Assembly (NCBI GenBank): GCA_937901145.1
Contig: CALCHE010000228.1
Coordinates: forward strand, 12,336 to 76,335
Source: an uncultured Clostridia bacterium
Lineage (GTDB): Bacteria; Bacillota; Clostridia; Oscillospirales; Acutalibacteraceae
Reading direction: 5' to 3'
Length of the DNA stretch: 64,000 nucleotides
This document shows, piece by piece, positions 1 to 7,945 of the stretch. How positions within the stretch are numbered: the first letter of the stretch is position 1; each line of letters opens with the position of its first letter. The position numbers and the translations under genes are program-made. The notes under the pieces are model-generated. The model searched no databases. It had not been told where the DNA came from and saw only the letters and a list, made by a program, of their open reading frames with translations.

Positions 1-1899
1 TCCGTCACGGTAGTGGCTTACGGGAATACCTATCATATTTCTCTCTTTGTAGAAGAAGAGAGCCTTCGGGTTCTCATTTACGAGAGAGTAAGCATCCCTG
101 ATAACGAAGGTGTCGGTTTCCTTCGGTTCTTTCTTGTCTCTTACATCGAAAACGGAAACCTTTACAGTGTCAAACTTAGCATTTTCGTCAGTTCCGTCAT
201 AGCCTATACCTACAAGATAGCCGTCAGCTATAGGGTGGATGTAGGTGGAATATCCCGGGATTTTCAGTTCACCGGTAATTTCGGGCTTTGTCGGGTCAGA
301 AAAGTCAATGATGAAAAGGGGGTCAGTATTATGGAATGTAACCACATAGCCTGTATCTCCCATAAAGCGCACAGCCTTTACCTGCTCATCCTTTGCGATG
401 TCAGTAAGCTCACCGATGATGTTTAAGCTGTCGTCAAGAATATAAACACAGCTTACGTCCACTGCTTTTCGGTAGTCGTAGTAGGTAGCAGCTACACGGA
501 GGTTGCCTTGATATTCGTCGAAGGAATACTGATTGAGACAGGTGCCTTTAAATGAGCCTGTGGCCTTGTGAGTAATCTCTGTGCCGTTAAGAGCGAAGGC
601 GTTAACCACAGTTCTAACCGTTTCGTTATCGTCTCTGTTATAGTAATCAGCAGAATATACATAAAGATTTTTCGCTGTGGAGAAAATTTCAAATCCGTCA
701 CCCAGAACGGAAATGGCATCTACCTTACCTTCGGGTTTACTTGTGTCAAAGGCGGAAACTACGATATATCTCGTGCTGTCTTCATCTATCATATAGCATC
801 TGGAATATGGTATACAGTCGCAGTTTACCTGAGGAATCGCATTCTTTTCTACCTCTTCTGCAGATGAGCCTCTTACGGTATAGTTGGTTACGGTATAGAG
901 TATGCCGTCTACCATTCGAGAGGAAATGTAAGTGCCGTCCTGGTCGAAGCGTCTTATTTCCTTAGGTGCGTGTCTTTCACTGATGTCATAAATTACTGCA
1001 TAGGTTTTCTCATTGTAGGTACAGACTGCAGTCAGTATGTCTCCGTCGAGATAAATATCCTGAATATACATGTCCGTGGTAAGGTCGCTGTGGTATTTTT
1101 CTGTGTTTCCTTTTTCTTTGATTTTTTCTAAAACCTCTGAATCCTTAAGCTCGATTTTCCCGCGGTAAACACGCTTCATTGATTCTGTGTCCACGATGGT
1201 GACAGCATTGGTATCCGAATAGCCTTTACCCGGGTAATTTACGATGTAAAGATATCTGCCGTCGTTTTTGATTATGTCTCCCTCGTCTACATCGGTAACC
1301 TGTACATTGGTCGTGCCGTGAGGAACTGTGCCTGTGGCAGATTCACCTCGGTTTGCCTGTGCCTGAGGTACTGCTGTGGCAGCCATGGTAGGAGCCATAT
1401 TCATGCTGTCTTCTGAAAGTGAATCAGTTGCCTCGTCGACGGTTGCTTCGAAAAGAACAATATCACTTGCATAGTTTATCACAGTATCGACATACTGATC
1501 AATTTTACCCTCGGCATACATTTTTACGAAATGGTTTTTAAGATCCTTTTCGCTTTTGGCCACCTTAAGGTTTGTTGATGTCGGTGCTTCTTTCTTTTCT
1601 TCTGTTTCCGGTTGTTCGTTATTCTGCTGCTCACTCGGAAGTACAGCAGGTGCAGTGGTGGGTGTACTCTGATCTTCCACATCTACGAACTCACTTCTGA
1701 GACTTAATGAAAATACCGCTACGGTAATGATTGCGAGCATTGCTGCCGCAGAAAGCACCTTAGGTAAAATCTTTACCTTGACTTTCTTTTCGGGCGTGAT
1801 ACCTTTCTCTTGGAGCATTTTTATCATATTATTCTTCGAAAGGCTTTCGGGAAGCTCGATTTCTTTTTCGAATTCTTCTTTTAATATATCTTTTTTCAT
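1..1899 (-). CDS. Membrane-anchored beta-propeller domain protein (partial), probable ECF partner
   Basis: The reading frame is open from the ATG at 1899 to the left edge, giving 633 residues with no stop, so the 3' end lies outside the window. The N-terminus is a cytoplasmic segment of about 45 residues containing the stretch ELPESLSKNNMIKMLQEKG. A single membrane helix follows at about residues 48-67, then a Pro/Thr/Gln/Glu-rich linker. From about residue 175 onward there is a large extracytoplasmic region with repeated blades resembling the secreted beta-propeller family distantly related to WD40 (PF09826 type). The ATG overlaps the TGA of the upstream ECF sigma gene as ATGA, so the two are probably translationally coupled. 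A short N-terminal cytoplasmic piece plus one membrane helix next to an ECF gene is the usual layout of an anti-sigma factor; that role is inference. Confidence 0.8.
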   Translation of the reverse strand, partial: MKKDILKEEFEKEIELPESLSKNNMIKMLQEKGITPEKKVKVKILPKVLSAAAMLAIITVAVFSLSLRSEFVDVEDQSTPTTAPAVLPSEQQNNEQPETEEKKEAPTSTNLKVAKSEKDLKNHFVKMYAEGKIDQYVDTVINYASDIVLFEATVDEATDSLSEDSMNMAPTMAATAVPQAQANRGESATGTVPHGTTNVQVTDVDEGDIIKNDGRYLYIVNYPGKGYSDTNAVTIVDTESMKRVYRGKIELKDSEVLEKIKEKGNTEKYHSDLTTDMYIQDIYLDGDILTAVCTYNEKTYAVIYDISERHAPKEIRRFDQDGTYISSRMVDGILYTVTNYTVRGSSAEEVEKNAIPQVNCDCIPYSRCYMIDEDSTRYIVVSAFDTSKPEGKVDAISVLGDGFEIFSTAKNLYVYSADYYNRDDNETVRTVVNAFALNGTEITHKATGSFKGTCLNQYSFDEYQGNLRVAATYYDYRKAVDVSCVYILDDSLNIIGELTDIAKDEQVKAVRFMGDTGYVVTFHNTDPLFIIDFSDPTKPEITGELKIPGYSTYIHPIADGYLVGIGYDGTDENAKFDTVKVSVFDVRDKKEPKETDTFVIRDAYSLVNENPKALFFYKERNMIGIPVSHYRDG

Positions 1900-2432
1900 C
1901 TTAACACCTCATCTGTATGTAGCATCTGTCTTAATTTTTCCGTACTTCGCATAAGCTTAGAGCGTACTGTCGAGTCCTTGAGACTGAGCATCTTTCCTAT
2001 TTCTTTACTGGTATAGCCGGAAATGTAAGAAAGAAGTATGATGGTCCGTTCTTCCTCTGTGAGCTTTTCGAGAGAATTTTTCAGACTGATTATTTCGCTC
2101 TGATCAGAATCCTCTCTGCATAAATCAATAAGTGAAGAAAGCTCGACCGTATCTCTTGACCTGATTTTTTCCGTGAGAGCTTTATTACAGCAGTTGTATA
2201 AAATTTTGAAAAGCCAGCTTTTGAAGGCTTCAGGCTTTTTCAGGGTACCTATTTTCTGAAAAGCTGTAAGCACACACTCACTTACACAGTCCTCGGCCAG
2301 GGGAGCAGAGCTTAAGTAATAAAAGGCGAACTTATACATATCCCTGCTGTAGGTCTCATAAAGAATTCCGAAGGCTTCAATATTTCCTTCTTTTGCTTTG
2401 ATAACCAGATTGTTAATAATTTCTGAGCTCAT
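1896..2432 (-). CDS. ECF-type RNA polymerase sigma factor
   Basis: This is a sigma-70 family, extracytoplasmic-function type protein of 178 residues. Region 2 is seen as the stretch around SRDMYKFAFYYLSSAPLAED, followed by a KSWLFKILYN helix. Region 4 has the helix-turn-helix YTSKEIGKMLSLKDSTVRSKL near the C-terminus. I chose the ATG at 2432. A GTG three codons upstream (2441) is possible, but the GGA of the ribosome binding site fits the ATG better. The stop codon overlaps the start of the beta-propeller gene by four bases (ATGA), which makes that protein the likely regulator of this sigma factor. Confidence 0.9.
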   Translation of the reverse strand: MSSEIINNLVIKAKEGNIEAFGILYETYSRDMYKFAFYYLSSAPLAEDCVSECVLTAFQKIGTLKKPEAFKSWLFKILYNCCNKALTEKIRSRDTVELSSLIDLCREDSDQSEIISLKNSLEKLTEEERTIILLSYISGYTSKEIGKMLSLKDSTVRSKLMRSTEKLRQMLHTDEVLR

Positions 2433-2567
2433 ATTTATCACATCCGTTCATACTATTAGATGAAAAAAGAATATGTTCTGTTGCATTTATTTTACATAAT
2501 TTTTTTCTGTTTTACAATAGTATCTTTTCATATACTATATATGACTCTGACCGTGAAAGGATTTTTT

Positions 2568-2729
2568 ATGGCTGATAAAGCGAAAAGAGACAGAATAATG
2601 AAAAAAGCACGTTCCGTAATAAAGGTAAGAACCGATGACGGACGCATTAAAAGTGATGTTAACGGCTCTTACACAGGGGTTCCCTTCGACAAAAACGACA
2701 AACCCATACAGGATGCCGACGACCTCTGA
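2568..2729 (+). CDS. Small basic protein of unknown function (53 aa)
   Basis: The 53-residue protein starts at the ATG preceded by AAAGGA at a spacing of six to seven bases. The frame is open further upstream, but there is no ribosome binding site there. It opens with a strongly charged helix (ADKAKRDRIMKKARSVIKVR) and ends in an acidic tail (QDADDL). The middle has a YTGVPFDKNDKPIQDADD pattern. No signal peptide or membrane segment is visible. It sits alone, divergent from the ECF gene. I recognise no assigned function; size and charge suggest a small cytoplasmic protein. Confidence 0.7.
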   Translation: MADKAKRDRIMKKARSVIKVRTDDGRIKSDVNGSYTGVPFDKNDKPIQDADDL

Positions 2730-2776
2730 GAGTAAAAGGGGACTTAATATTTTTATGTGTCCTTACCGATGAGGCA

Positions 2777-2857
2777 GCGGGTCGAATGAAAGCCCTGCGG
2801 GCTTTCCGCGGCTTCCCTACGGAAAGCCGCCCCCCCGTAAACGGGGATTCGACCCGC
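2777..2857. repeat. Cloverleaf-like inverted-repeat element
   Basis: A GC-rich island in AT-rich surroundings folds into a four-way junction. A perfect 11-bp closing stem (GCGGGTCGAAT at 2777-2787 with 2847-2857) encloses three hairpins: GAAAGCCC/GGGCTTTC (2788-2795 with 2799-2806), GCGGCTTCC with GGAAAGCCGC (2808-2816 with 2821-2830, one bulged base) and CCCCG/CGGGG (2833-2837 with 2842-2846). It carries no credible ORF. It may be a mobile REP/MITE-like repeat or a structured RNA; only one copy is in this window. Confidence 0.75.
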
Positions 2858-2898
2858 GTCCGTCTTTTCATCATTTATTATTTAATTTAATAAAAAGG

Positions 2899-2927
2899 TT
2901 GACTTTTGGAAAGCAATTCATTATAAT
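2899..2927 (+). promoter_or_regulatory. Sigma-A promoter of the Cys-rich secreted protein
   Basis: TTGACT at 2899-2904, a 17-nt spacer, and TATAAT at 2922-2927. Transcription should start near 2934, giving a leader of about 50 nt to the ATG at 2985. Confidence 0.8.
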
Positions 2928-2984
2928 ATAGATGTTAAAAAGGTGTTTTATATATATTCACCGGAAATTCAGGAGGATTTTAAT

Positions 2985-3443
2985 ATGAAAAAAGCTCTTT
3001 CAATCTTAATGTCAATTCTTATAATTGCTCTTTCCTTTACATTCATCGCATCTGCTGTTGATGCTTGTCCCGAATGCGGAAGTAAAGAACATAAAGCTGA
3101 AAAGTGTGGTTGCTGCTTATATTGCCCCAACCTCGACACTGCACTTGTTGTTCCCTGTCTCAGAGACGGTGCAGGCATAAAAAAGGATCATAACGGCGAG
3201 ATTGCATTCTGTTGTGGCGATTGTGACGGTTGGTATCCTTGCGACTGTAGCTGTGACTGCTGTGTAAAGGGTGCTTCCGATTTCGAAAACTCAAACAATA
3301 ATCAGATATTAAATGAAAATCAGCAGCAGCAGGTTATCAGCGGTTTCCAGGCAGTTATGGCTCGTCTTCGTGAGTTCTTCGACAAACTCTTTGATACTAT
3401 CTTCGAATTCTTAAGATTCGACGAAATTATGGGTAACAACTGA
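2985..3443 (+). CDS. Secreted Cys-rich protein with amphipathic C-terminal helix
   Basis: The 152-residue protein starts at the ATG preceded by AGGAGG. A Sec signal peptide occupies about residues 1-24 with probable cleavage after ASA. The mature N-terminal half holds 15 cysteines in pairs such as CPEC, CGCC, FCCGDC and CDCSCDCC, suggesting metal binding or many disulfides. A Gln/Asn-rich linker leads to a C-terminal helix, RLREFFDKLFDTIFEFLRF, with strong amphipathic character. That helix resembles the helix of the tiny peptide at 4060 (both contain TIxFEFL-like and FDxIFEFL-like patterns). The gene has its own promoter and terminator. No function is known to me; secretion is well supported. 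Confidence 0.85.
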   Translation: MKKALSILMSILIIALSFTFIASAVDACPECGSKEHKAEKCGCCLYCPNLDTALVVPCLRDGAGIKKDHNGEIAFCCGDCDGWYPCDCSCDCCVKGASDFENSNNNQILNENQQQQVISGFQAVMARLREFFDKLFDTIFEFLRFDEIMGNN

Positions 3444-3460
3444 TAAACAAATAATACATA

Positions 3461-3490
3461 AGAGACTGTCTTCGGACGGTCTCTTTTTTT
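3461..3490 (+). terminator. Intrinsic terminator
   Basis: AGAGACTGTC, loop TTCG, GACGGTCTCT, then a run of T. It closes the Cys-rich protein gene. Confidence 0.9.
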
Positions 3491-3532
3491 GTTAAAAAGC
3501 AGATAAAATATTAATTATTTTTGAATAAACTA

Positions 3533-3561
3533 TTGACTTTTTTATTTCTATCATATATAAT
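3533..3561 (+). promoter_or_regulatory. Sigma-A promoter of the tandem peptide pair
   Basis: TTGACT at 3533-3538, a 17-nt spacer, and TATAAT at 3556-3561. The leader holds a small AAGG-GAAA-CCTT hairpin before the ribosome binding site. Confidence 0.85.
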
Positions 3562-3612
3562 TTAAGCATATTAAGGGAAACCTTGATAAATTTAAAAAGG
3601 AGGCACACAATA

Positions 3613-3744
3613 ATGGAAAAATTCACTGAAATTCTCAAGCTCGTTCTTAACTATTTCTGGGAAATCTTCAAGTTCTGGGAAATCATCCCCGGCGATCTCG
3701 CTGACAAGATTGAAGACGAAGCTGACAAAGCAGCTCAGAACTAA
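3613..3744 (+). CDS. Tiny leaderless amphipathic peptide 1 (43 aa)
   Basis: A 43-codon ORF starts at the ATG at 3613, preceded by AAGGAGG with good spacing. The N-terminal half is a Trp/Phe-rich amphipathic helix (FTEILKLVLNYFWEIFKFW), followed by a PGD turn and a strongly acidic tail (KIEDEADKA). Counted charge is about -5. It has no signal peptide or cysteine. It is followed within 50 bases by a paralogue-like ORF whose leader is nearly identical (GGAGG, then ACACAATAATGGA), so the pair looks duplicated. A strong promoter, strong ribosome binding site and Phe TTC, Ile ATC, Asn AAC type codons suggest high expression. Function unknown; the layout recalls beta-type phenol-soluble modulins, but I claim no homology. 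Confidence 0.75.
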   Translation: MEKFTEILKLVLNYFWEIFKFWEIIPGDLADKIEDEADKAAQN

Positions 3745-3792
3745 TTTAACTGATTAATTTAATCAAAAAATACTTATAGGAGGAACACAATA

Positions 3793-3924
3793 ATGGATTG
3801 GGCAAAAAACTTTGCTGAAATGTGGGAACGTCTTTGGGACCTTCTTATTTTCCCCATTCTTAAAATGTTTGGCATTGAAAAGAATGAAGACGGCAACCTT
3901 GAATACGTAGAAAAAGCTGAATAA
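3793..3924 (+). CDS. Tiny leaderless amphipathic peptide 2 (43 aa)
   Basis: The second 43-codon ORF of the tandem pair starts at the ATG at 3793, preceded by TAGGAGGAACACAATA. The helix is Trp-rich (AKNFAEMWERLWDLLIF), followed by a PILKMFGIE segment and an acidic tail (NEDGNLEYVEKAE). Counted charge is about -5. Like peptide 1 it has no signal peptide. It shares the promoter at 3533 with peptide 1 and ends at the strong terminator at 3954. Length, charge, helix-plus-acidic-tail layout and leader sequence all match peptide 1. Function unknown. Confidence 0.75.
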   Translation: MDWAKNFAEMWERLWDLLIFPILKMFGIEKNEDGNLEYVEKAE

Positions 3925-3953
3925 TTCTATCTGAATTAAACAATTGTTTAAGG

Positions 3954-3987
3954 ACACAACCCACCTTTCGGTGGGTTGTGTTTTTTT
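3954..3987 (+). terminator. Intrinsic terminator after the peptide pair
   Basis: ACACAACCCACC, loop TTTC, GGTGGGTTGTGT, then seven T. A perfect 12-bp stem. Confidence 0.95.
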
Positions 3988-3998
3988 CTTTCTAAATA

Positions 3999-4027
3999 TT
4001 GACATTTCTGAGCAGTAGTTATATAAT
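3999..4027 (+). promoter_or_regulatory. Perfect consensus sigma-A promoter of peptide 3
   Basis: TTGACA at 3999-4004, a 17-nt spacer, and TATAAT at 4022-4027. Both hexamers are exact consensus. Confidence 0.9.
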
Positions 4028-4059
4028 TATATTGTAATAATTATTGCAGGAGGAACTGT

Positions 4060-4164
4060 ATGATGAAAAACATTGAAGCTTACTTTAAAGGTGTCGTTGA
4101 CTGGATAGAGAGACTTTTCACTATTATTTTCGAATTCCTCGGCGATATCGGAGTAGAGGCATAA
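4060..4164 (+). CDS. Tiny leaderless amphipathic peptide 3 (34 aa)
   Basis: A 34-codon ORF starts at the ATG at 4060, preceded by GCAGGAGGAACTGT; the second ATG at 4063 is an alternative start. The peptide is almost entirely one amphipathic helix (AYFKGVVDWIERLFTIIFEFL) ending in an acidic GDIGVEA. Counted charge is about -3. It has its own perfect consensus promoter and terminator. The helix resembles the C-terminus of the secreted Cys-rich protein at 2985. Function unknown. The independent expression signals make it unlikely to be a chance ORF. Confidence 0.75.
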   Translation: MMKNIEAYFKGVVDWIERLFTIIFEFLGDIGVEA

Positions 4165-4180
4165 AATTGTTTAAAGTTTA

Positions 4181-4216
4181 AGAGACTGTTCATAACGAAC
4201 AGTCTCTTCTTTTTTA
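4181..4216 (+). terminator. Intrinsic terminator after peptide 3
   Basis: AGAGACTGTTC, loop ATAAC, GAACAGTCTCT, then TCTTTTTT. It reaches the dnaJ stop codon, so it may also serve the convergent heat-shock operon. Confidence 0.9.
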
Positions 4217-5398
4217 TCTGAACTTGTCGAAAAATCTTTTCTTTTCTTCACCGATAGTAGTGCCGTCGTCGATATTGTTCTTCGGCTTATTGGGGAGAGA
4301 ATCGTTGAATTTTCTGAGCATTTCCTTCTGCTCGTTTGTGAGAGATTTCGGAACCTCTACCACGATTTTAACGAACTGGTCACCCTTACTGCGTGCGGAA
4401 AGCTGCTGAATACCTCTGCCTCTGAATCGGAAAACTTCTCCGGGCTGTGTTCCTGCGGGAAGGTCATATTTTACCTTTCCGTCGAGAGTGGGGATGTAGA
4501 GCGTGTCACCGAGTGCCGCCTGAGCATAGGTTACGGGAACCTCACACCACACATTGAAGCCGTCACGCTCGAAGAAGGGATGGGGACGTACATTTACGTT
4601 TACACGAAGGTCGCCTGCAGGACCGCCGTTTACACCGGGATTACCGCCGCCGCTTACATTAAGTGACTGTCTGTCATCGATACCTGCGGGGATATTGATT
4701 TCCACGGTCTGAGGCTTGGATTCGAGACCTGTGCCGCGACATTTCTGACAGGGTGTTTTGACGATTTTACCCTTACCGCCGCATTCGTTGCACTGTCTGG
4801 TAGTGCTCATAACACCGAAGGCTGTTCTCTGCTGTATGTTTACCTGACCTCTGCCGTGACAGGTAGGACAGGTTTCCGGTGAGGTACCCTTAGCGGCACC
4901 TGAGCCGTCACATTCCTTACATTTTTCTACTCTGGTTATGTTTACCTTTTTCTTACAGCCCTTTGCCGCTTCCTCGAAGGAAATGGTTACATTGGTCTGA
5001 ATGGTTGAGCCTTTACGGGGAGCGTTGGGGTTCTGCTGTCTGCCGCCGCCAAAGCCTCCGAAACCGCCGAAGCCGCCTCCGAACATACTGCCTAAAATAT
5101 CTCCGAGGTCAAAATCTCCGCCAAATCCACCGAAACCGCCGCCGAAGCCGCCTGCACCGAAGTTGGGGTCTACGCCTGCATGGCCATACTGGTCATATCT
5201 TGCCTTTTTATCGCTGTCAGAAAGCACCTCATAGGCCTCGTTTGCTTCCTTAAACTTAGCTTCAGCTGTGGCATCACCAGGATTAAGGTCGGGATGATAC
5301 TGCTTAGCGAGCTTACGGTATGCTTTTTTTATTTCATCCTCTGAAGCTCCCTTGCTTACGCCGAGGACTTCATAGTAGTCGCGTTTATTTTCTGCCAT
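4214..5398 (-). CDS. dnaJ: Chaperone DnaJ (Hsp40)
   Basis: DnaJ is the co-chaperone that stimulates DnaK ATP hydrolysis and delivers unfolded substrates in the cytosol. The 394-residue protein is full length for the family. The J domain has HPD at residues 35-37. A Gly/Phe-rich linker follows at about 75-125. The zinc domain has all four CxxCxGxG motifs ([32 protein letters not shown]), and the substrate-binding C-terminal domain follows. It is the last gene of hrcA-grpE-dnaK-dnaJ. Confidence 0.98.
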   Translation of the reverse strand: MAENKRDYYEVLGVSKGASEDEIKKAYRKLAKQYHPDLNPGDATAEAKFKEANEAYEVLSDSDKKARYDQYGHAGVDPNFGAGGFGGGFGGFGGDFDLGDILGSMFGGGFGGFGGFGGGRQQNPNAPRKGSTIQTNVTISFEEAAKGCKKKVNITRVEKCKECDGSGAAKGTSPETCPTCHGRGQVNIQQRTAFGVMSTTRQCNECGGKGKIVKTPCQKCRGTGLESKPQTVEINIPAGIDDRQSLNVSGGGNPGVNGGPAGDLRVNVNVRPHPFFERDGFNVWCEVPVTYAQAALGDTLYIPTLDGKVKYDLPAGTQPGEVFRFRGRGIQQLSARSKGDQFVKIVVEVPKSLTNEQKEMLRKFNDSLPNKPKNNIDDGTTIGEEKKRFFDKFR

Positions 5399-5436
5399 TT
5401 AATTTATCTTCCTCTCAAAGAGTGAAATCATAACAC

Positions 5437-5460
5437 GGGCTGTCCGCTAAGGAACAGCCC
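5437..5460 (-). other. Hairpin between dnaK and dnaJ
   Basis: GGGCTGT and ACAGCCC form a stem in the 78-base dnaK-dnaJ gap, extended by two more pairs after a bulge. No T run follows, so it is more likely an mRNA processing or stability element than a terminator. Confidence 0.5.
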
Positions 5461-5476
5461 ATATCTTTTATCTTGA

Positions 5477-7360
5477 TCAGTTAGCGTCTGTAAAGTTTGC
5501 ATCGGTGTAGCCGGCATCTGTGTAACCGCCATTGTCAGCAGCACCGCCGAAATCACCCTGATTGAAGCCGCCCTGAGCACCAGCGAAGTCATTGGGGTTG
5601 AAGCCCTGTGCACCCTGAGGATTAGCCTGCTGGTACATCTTTTCGCTGAGCTTGTAGAATGCCTGAGTGAGAGCTTCCTTTTCGTTTTTGATGAGGTTGA
5701 TATCCTCGCCCTTGAGAGCATTCTTAAGAGAATCTATCTTAGCCTGGATGTCAGCCTTGTCGTTTTCATCCAAAGCCTTTGCGGCGTCTTCTGAAAGGAT
5801 TTTTTCGCACTGGTAAACCATCTGGTCTGCTTCGTTTCTTGCGTCGATTTCCTCACGGCGTTTTTTGTCTTCCTGAGCAAACTGTTCAGCTTCTCTTACT
5901 GCCTTTTCGATATCTTCCTTGGACATATTTGTGCTGGAGGTAATGGAGATTGACTGCTCTTTACCTGTGCCGAGGTCCTTAGCGGAAACGTGAACGATAC
6001 CGTTAGCATCGATGTCGAAGGTTACTTCGATCTGAGGAACACCGCGGCGTGCGGGCATAATGCCGTCGAGGCTGAATACGCCGAGAGTTTTGTTATCTCT
6101 TGCGAATTCGCGTTCACCCTGAAGCACGTGAACCTCTACTGAAGGCTGATTATCTACTGCTGTGGAGAAAATCTGGCTCTTCTTTGTGGGGATGGTTGTA
6201 TTTCTTTCGATAACCTTTGTGTTGATACCGCCCATAGTTTCGATACCGAGTGAAAGGGGAGTAACGTCGAGGAGAAGAAGACCCTTAACGTCGCCGCCTA
6301 AAACACCGGCCTGAAGTGAAGCACCGATAGCTACACATTCGTCGGGGTTGATGCCCTTGAAGGGTTCCTTACCGATGTACTTTTTGATAGCTTCGCTTAC
6401 TGCGGGAATTCTGGAAGAACCGCCGACCATAAGCACCTTGTCGATCTGATTTACGCTGAGGCCTGAGTCAGAGATAGCCTGACGAACGGGACCCATAGTA
6501 GCTTCGACAAGATCAGCTGTAAGCTCGTTGAACTTAGCTCTGGTGAGAGTCATTTCCAGGTGAAGAGTGTTACCTGCAGCATCTACAGTGATGTAGGGGA
6601 GTGAGATAGATGTGGAAGTGATGCCTGAAAGCTCTATTTTAGCCTTTTCTGCAGCTTCCTTAAGTCTCTGCATAGCCATTTTATCACCGCGAAGGTCTAC
6701 GCCTTCTTCAGCCTTATATGAAGATACCATCCAGTCGATGATTCTCTGGTCGAAGTCGTCACCGCCGAGACGGTTGTTACCTGCAGTAGCTAAAACCTCC
6801 TGAACACCGTCGCCCATTTCGATGATGGAAACGTCGAATGTACCGCCGCCGAGGTCGTAAACCATAACCTTCTGGTCAGCTTCCTTGTCGATACCGTAGG
6901 CAAGAGCAGCAGCAGTGGGCTCGTTAATAATTCTCTTTACCTCGAGACCTGCGATTTTACCTGCGTCCTTGGTAGCCTGTCTCTGAGCATCGGTGAAGTA
7001 AGCGGGAACAGTGATAACAGCTTCTGTAACTGTGTCGCCGAGATATGCTTCAGCATCTGCTTTAAGCTTCTGAAGAATCATAGCGGAAATTTCCTGGGGA
7101 GTGTAGTTTTTACCGTCGATGGAAACCTGATAGTTTGAACCCATCTGACGTTTGATAGAAGAGATAGTTCTTTCAGGATTTTTAACAGCCTGTCTTTTAG
7201 CTACCTGACCGATCATTCTTTCGCCTGTCTTTGAAAAAGCAACTACTGAGGGAGTAGTTCTTGCGCCTTCTGCGTTAGCGATAACTACGGGCTCGCCGCC
7301 TTCGATAACTGCTACGCATGAGTTTGTAGTACCTAAGTCAATACCGATAATCTTTGCCAT
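5477..7360 (-). CDS. dnaK: Chaperone DnaK (Hsp70)
   Basis: DnaK is the ATP-dependent Hsp70 chaperone. The 627-residue protein has the N-terminal ATPase domain ([14 protein letters not shown] near residues 5-18, [23 protein letters not shown]) and the substrate-binding domain ([16 protein letters not shown]). A helical lid follows. The last 45 or so residues are a Gly/Asn/Gln/Asp-rich tail ending in repeated Y/F-T-D-A units ([16 protein letters not shown]), not the usual charged EE/D-VKDDK-type end. A GGAGG ribosome binding site precedes the ATG. It lies 61 bases downstream of grpE. Confidence 0.98.
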   Translation of the reverse strand: MAKIIGIDLGTTNSCVAVIEGGEPVVIANAEGARTTPSVVAFSKTGERMIGQVAKRQAVKNPERTISSIKRQMGSNYQVSIDGKNYTPQEISAMILQKLKADAEAYLGDTVTEAVITVPAYFTDAQRQATKDAGKIAGLEVKRIINEPTAAALAYGIDKEADQKVMVYDLGGGTFDVSIIEMGDGVQEVLATAGNNRLGGDDFDQRIIDWMVSSYKAEEGVDLRGDKMAMQRLKEAAEKAKIELSGITSTSISLPYITVDAAGNTLHLEMTLTRAKFNELTADLVEATMGPVRQAISDSGLSVNQIDKVLMVGGSSRIPAVSEAIKKYIGKEPFKGINPDECVAIGASLQAGVLGGDVKGLLLLDVTPLSLGIETMGGINTKVIERNTTIPTKKSQIFSTAVDNQPSVEVHVLQGEREFARDNKTLGVFSLDGIMPARRGVPQIEVTFDIDANGIVHVSAKDLGTGKEQSISITSSTNMSKEDIEKAVREAEQFAQEDKKRREEIDARNEADQMVYQCEKILSEDAAKALDENDKADIQAKIDSLKNALKGEDINLIKNEKEALTQAFYKLSEKMYQQANPQGAQGFNPNDFAGAQGGFNQGDFGGAADNGGYTDAGYTDANFTDAN

Positions 7361-7420
7361 AATATAATACCTCCGAATATAATTTACATTTTAATTTTTG
7401 TTTTATGTTAAACTGAAAAA

Positions 7421-7942
7421 TCAGTTTGCAACCTTTACTACTGCGTGTCTTAAAACCTTGTCGCCGAGCTTATACCCCTTGTTGAATACCTCTGCGATTG
7501 TGTTTTCACCGAGCTCCTCATCCTCTATGGACATTACTGCGTTGTGGAAGTTCGGGTCAAATTCCTCGCCCTTTTCACCGAAGGCTTCGACACCTAATTT
7601 TTTGAGTATATCCATAAAGCTTGTGCTTATCATTTCCATACCCTTTTTATAAGTTTCTGCATCTGCCTGCTGAACATTCAGTGCTCTGTCGAAATTATCC
7701 AGAACAGGTAAAAGCTCACTTAAGCAGGAAACCTTTGCATCGGCATAAATGCTTTCCTTTTCTTTTACAGAGCGTTTTCTGTAATTATCGTATTCCGCTA
7801 AGGTTCTGATGTGAGCCTCTTTTGCAGCGGCAAGCTCCTTTTCGAGCTCTTCGATTTTTGCATCTGTTTCGTTTACGGAAGCTTCTTCGGTCTGCGCCTC
7901 TTCAATAACTTCCTCATTTTTTTCGATAGCTTCTTTTGCCAT
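7421..7942 (-). CDS. grpE: Nucleotide exchange factor GrpE
   Basis: GrpE releases ADP from DnaK. The 173-residue protein has an acidic N-terminal tail, a long coiled coil (about residues 25-60), the family pattern AEYDNYRKR, and a C-terminal beta domain (FDPNFHNAVM, EVFNKGYKLGDKVLRHAVVKV). It starts three bases after the hrcA stop codon and is co-transcribed with it. Confidence 0.97.
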   Translation of the reverse strand: MAKEAIEKNEEVIEEAQTEEASVNETDAKIEELEKELAAAKEAHIRTLAEYDNYRKRSVKEKESIYADAKVSCLSELLPVLDNFDRALNVQQADAETYKKGMEMISTSFMDILKKLGVEAFGEKGEEFDPNFHNAVMSIEDEELGENTIAEVFNKGYKLGDKVLRHAVVKVAN

Positions 7943-7945
7943 AGC

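Noticed and set aside
2777..2857. tRNA-like outline of the cloverleaf element
   Set aside because: The closing stem is 11 bp, there is no seven-base anticodon loop and no CCA end, so it is not a tRNA.
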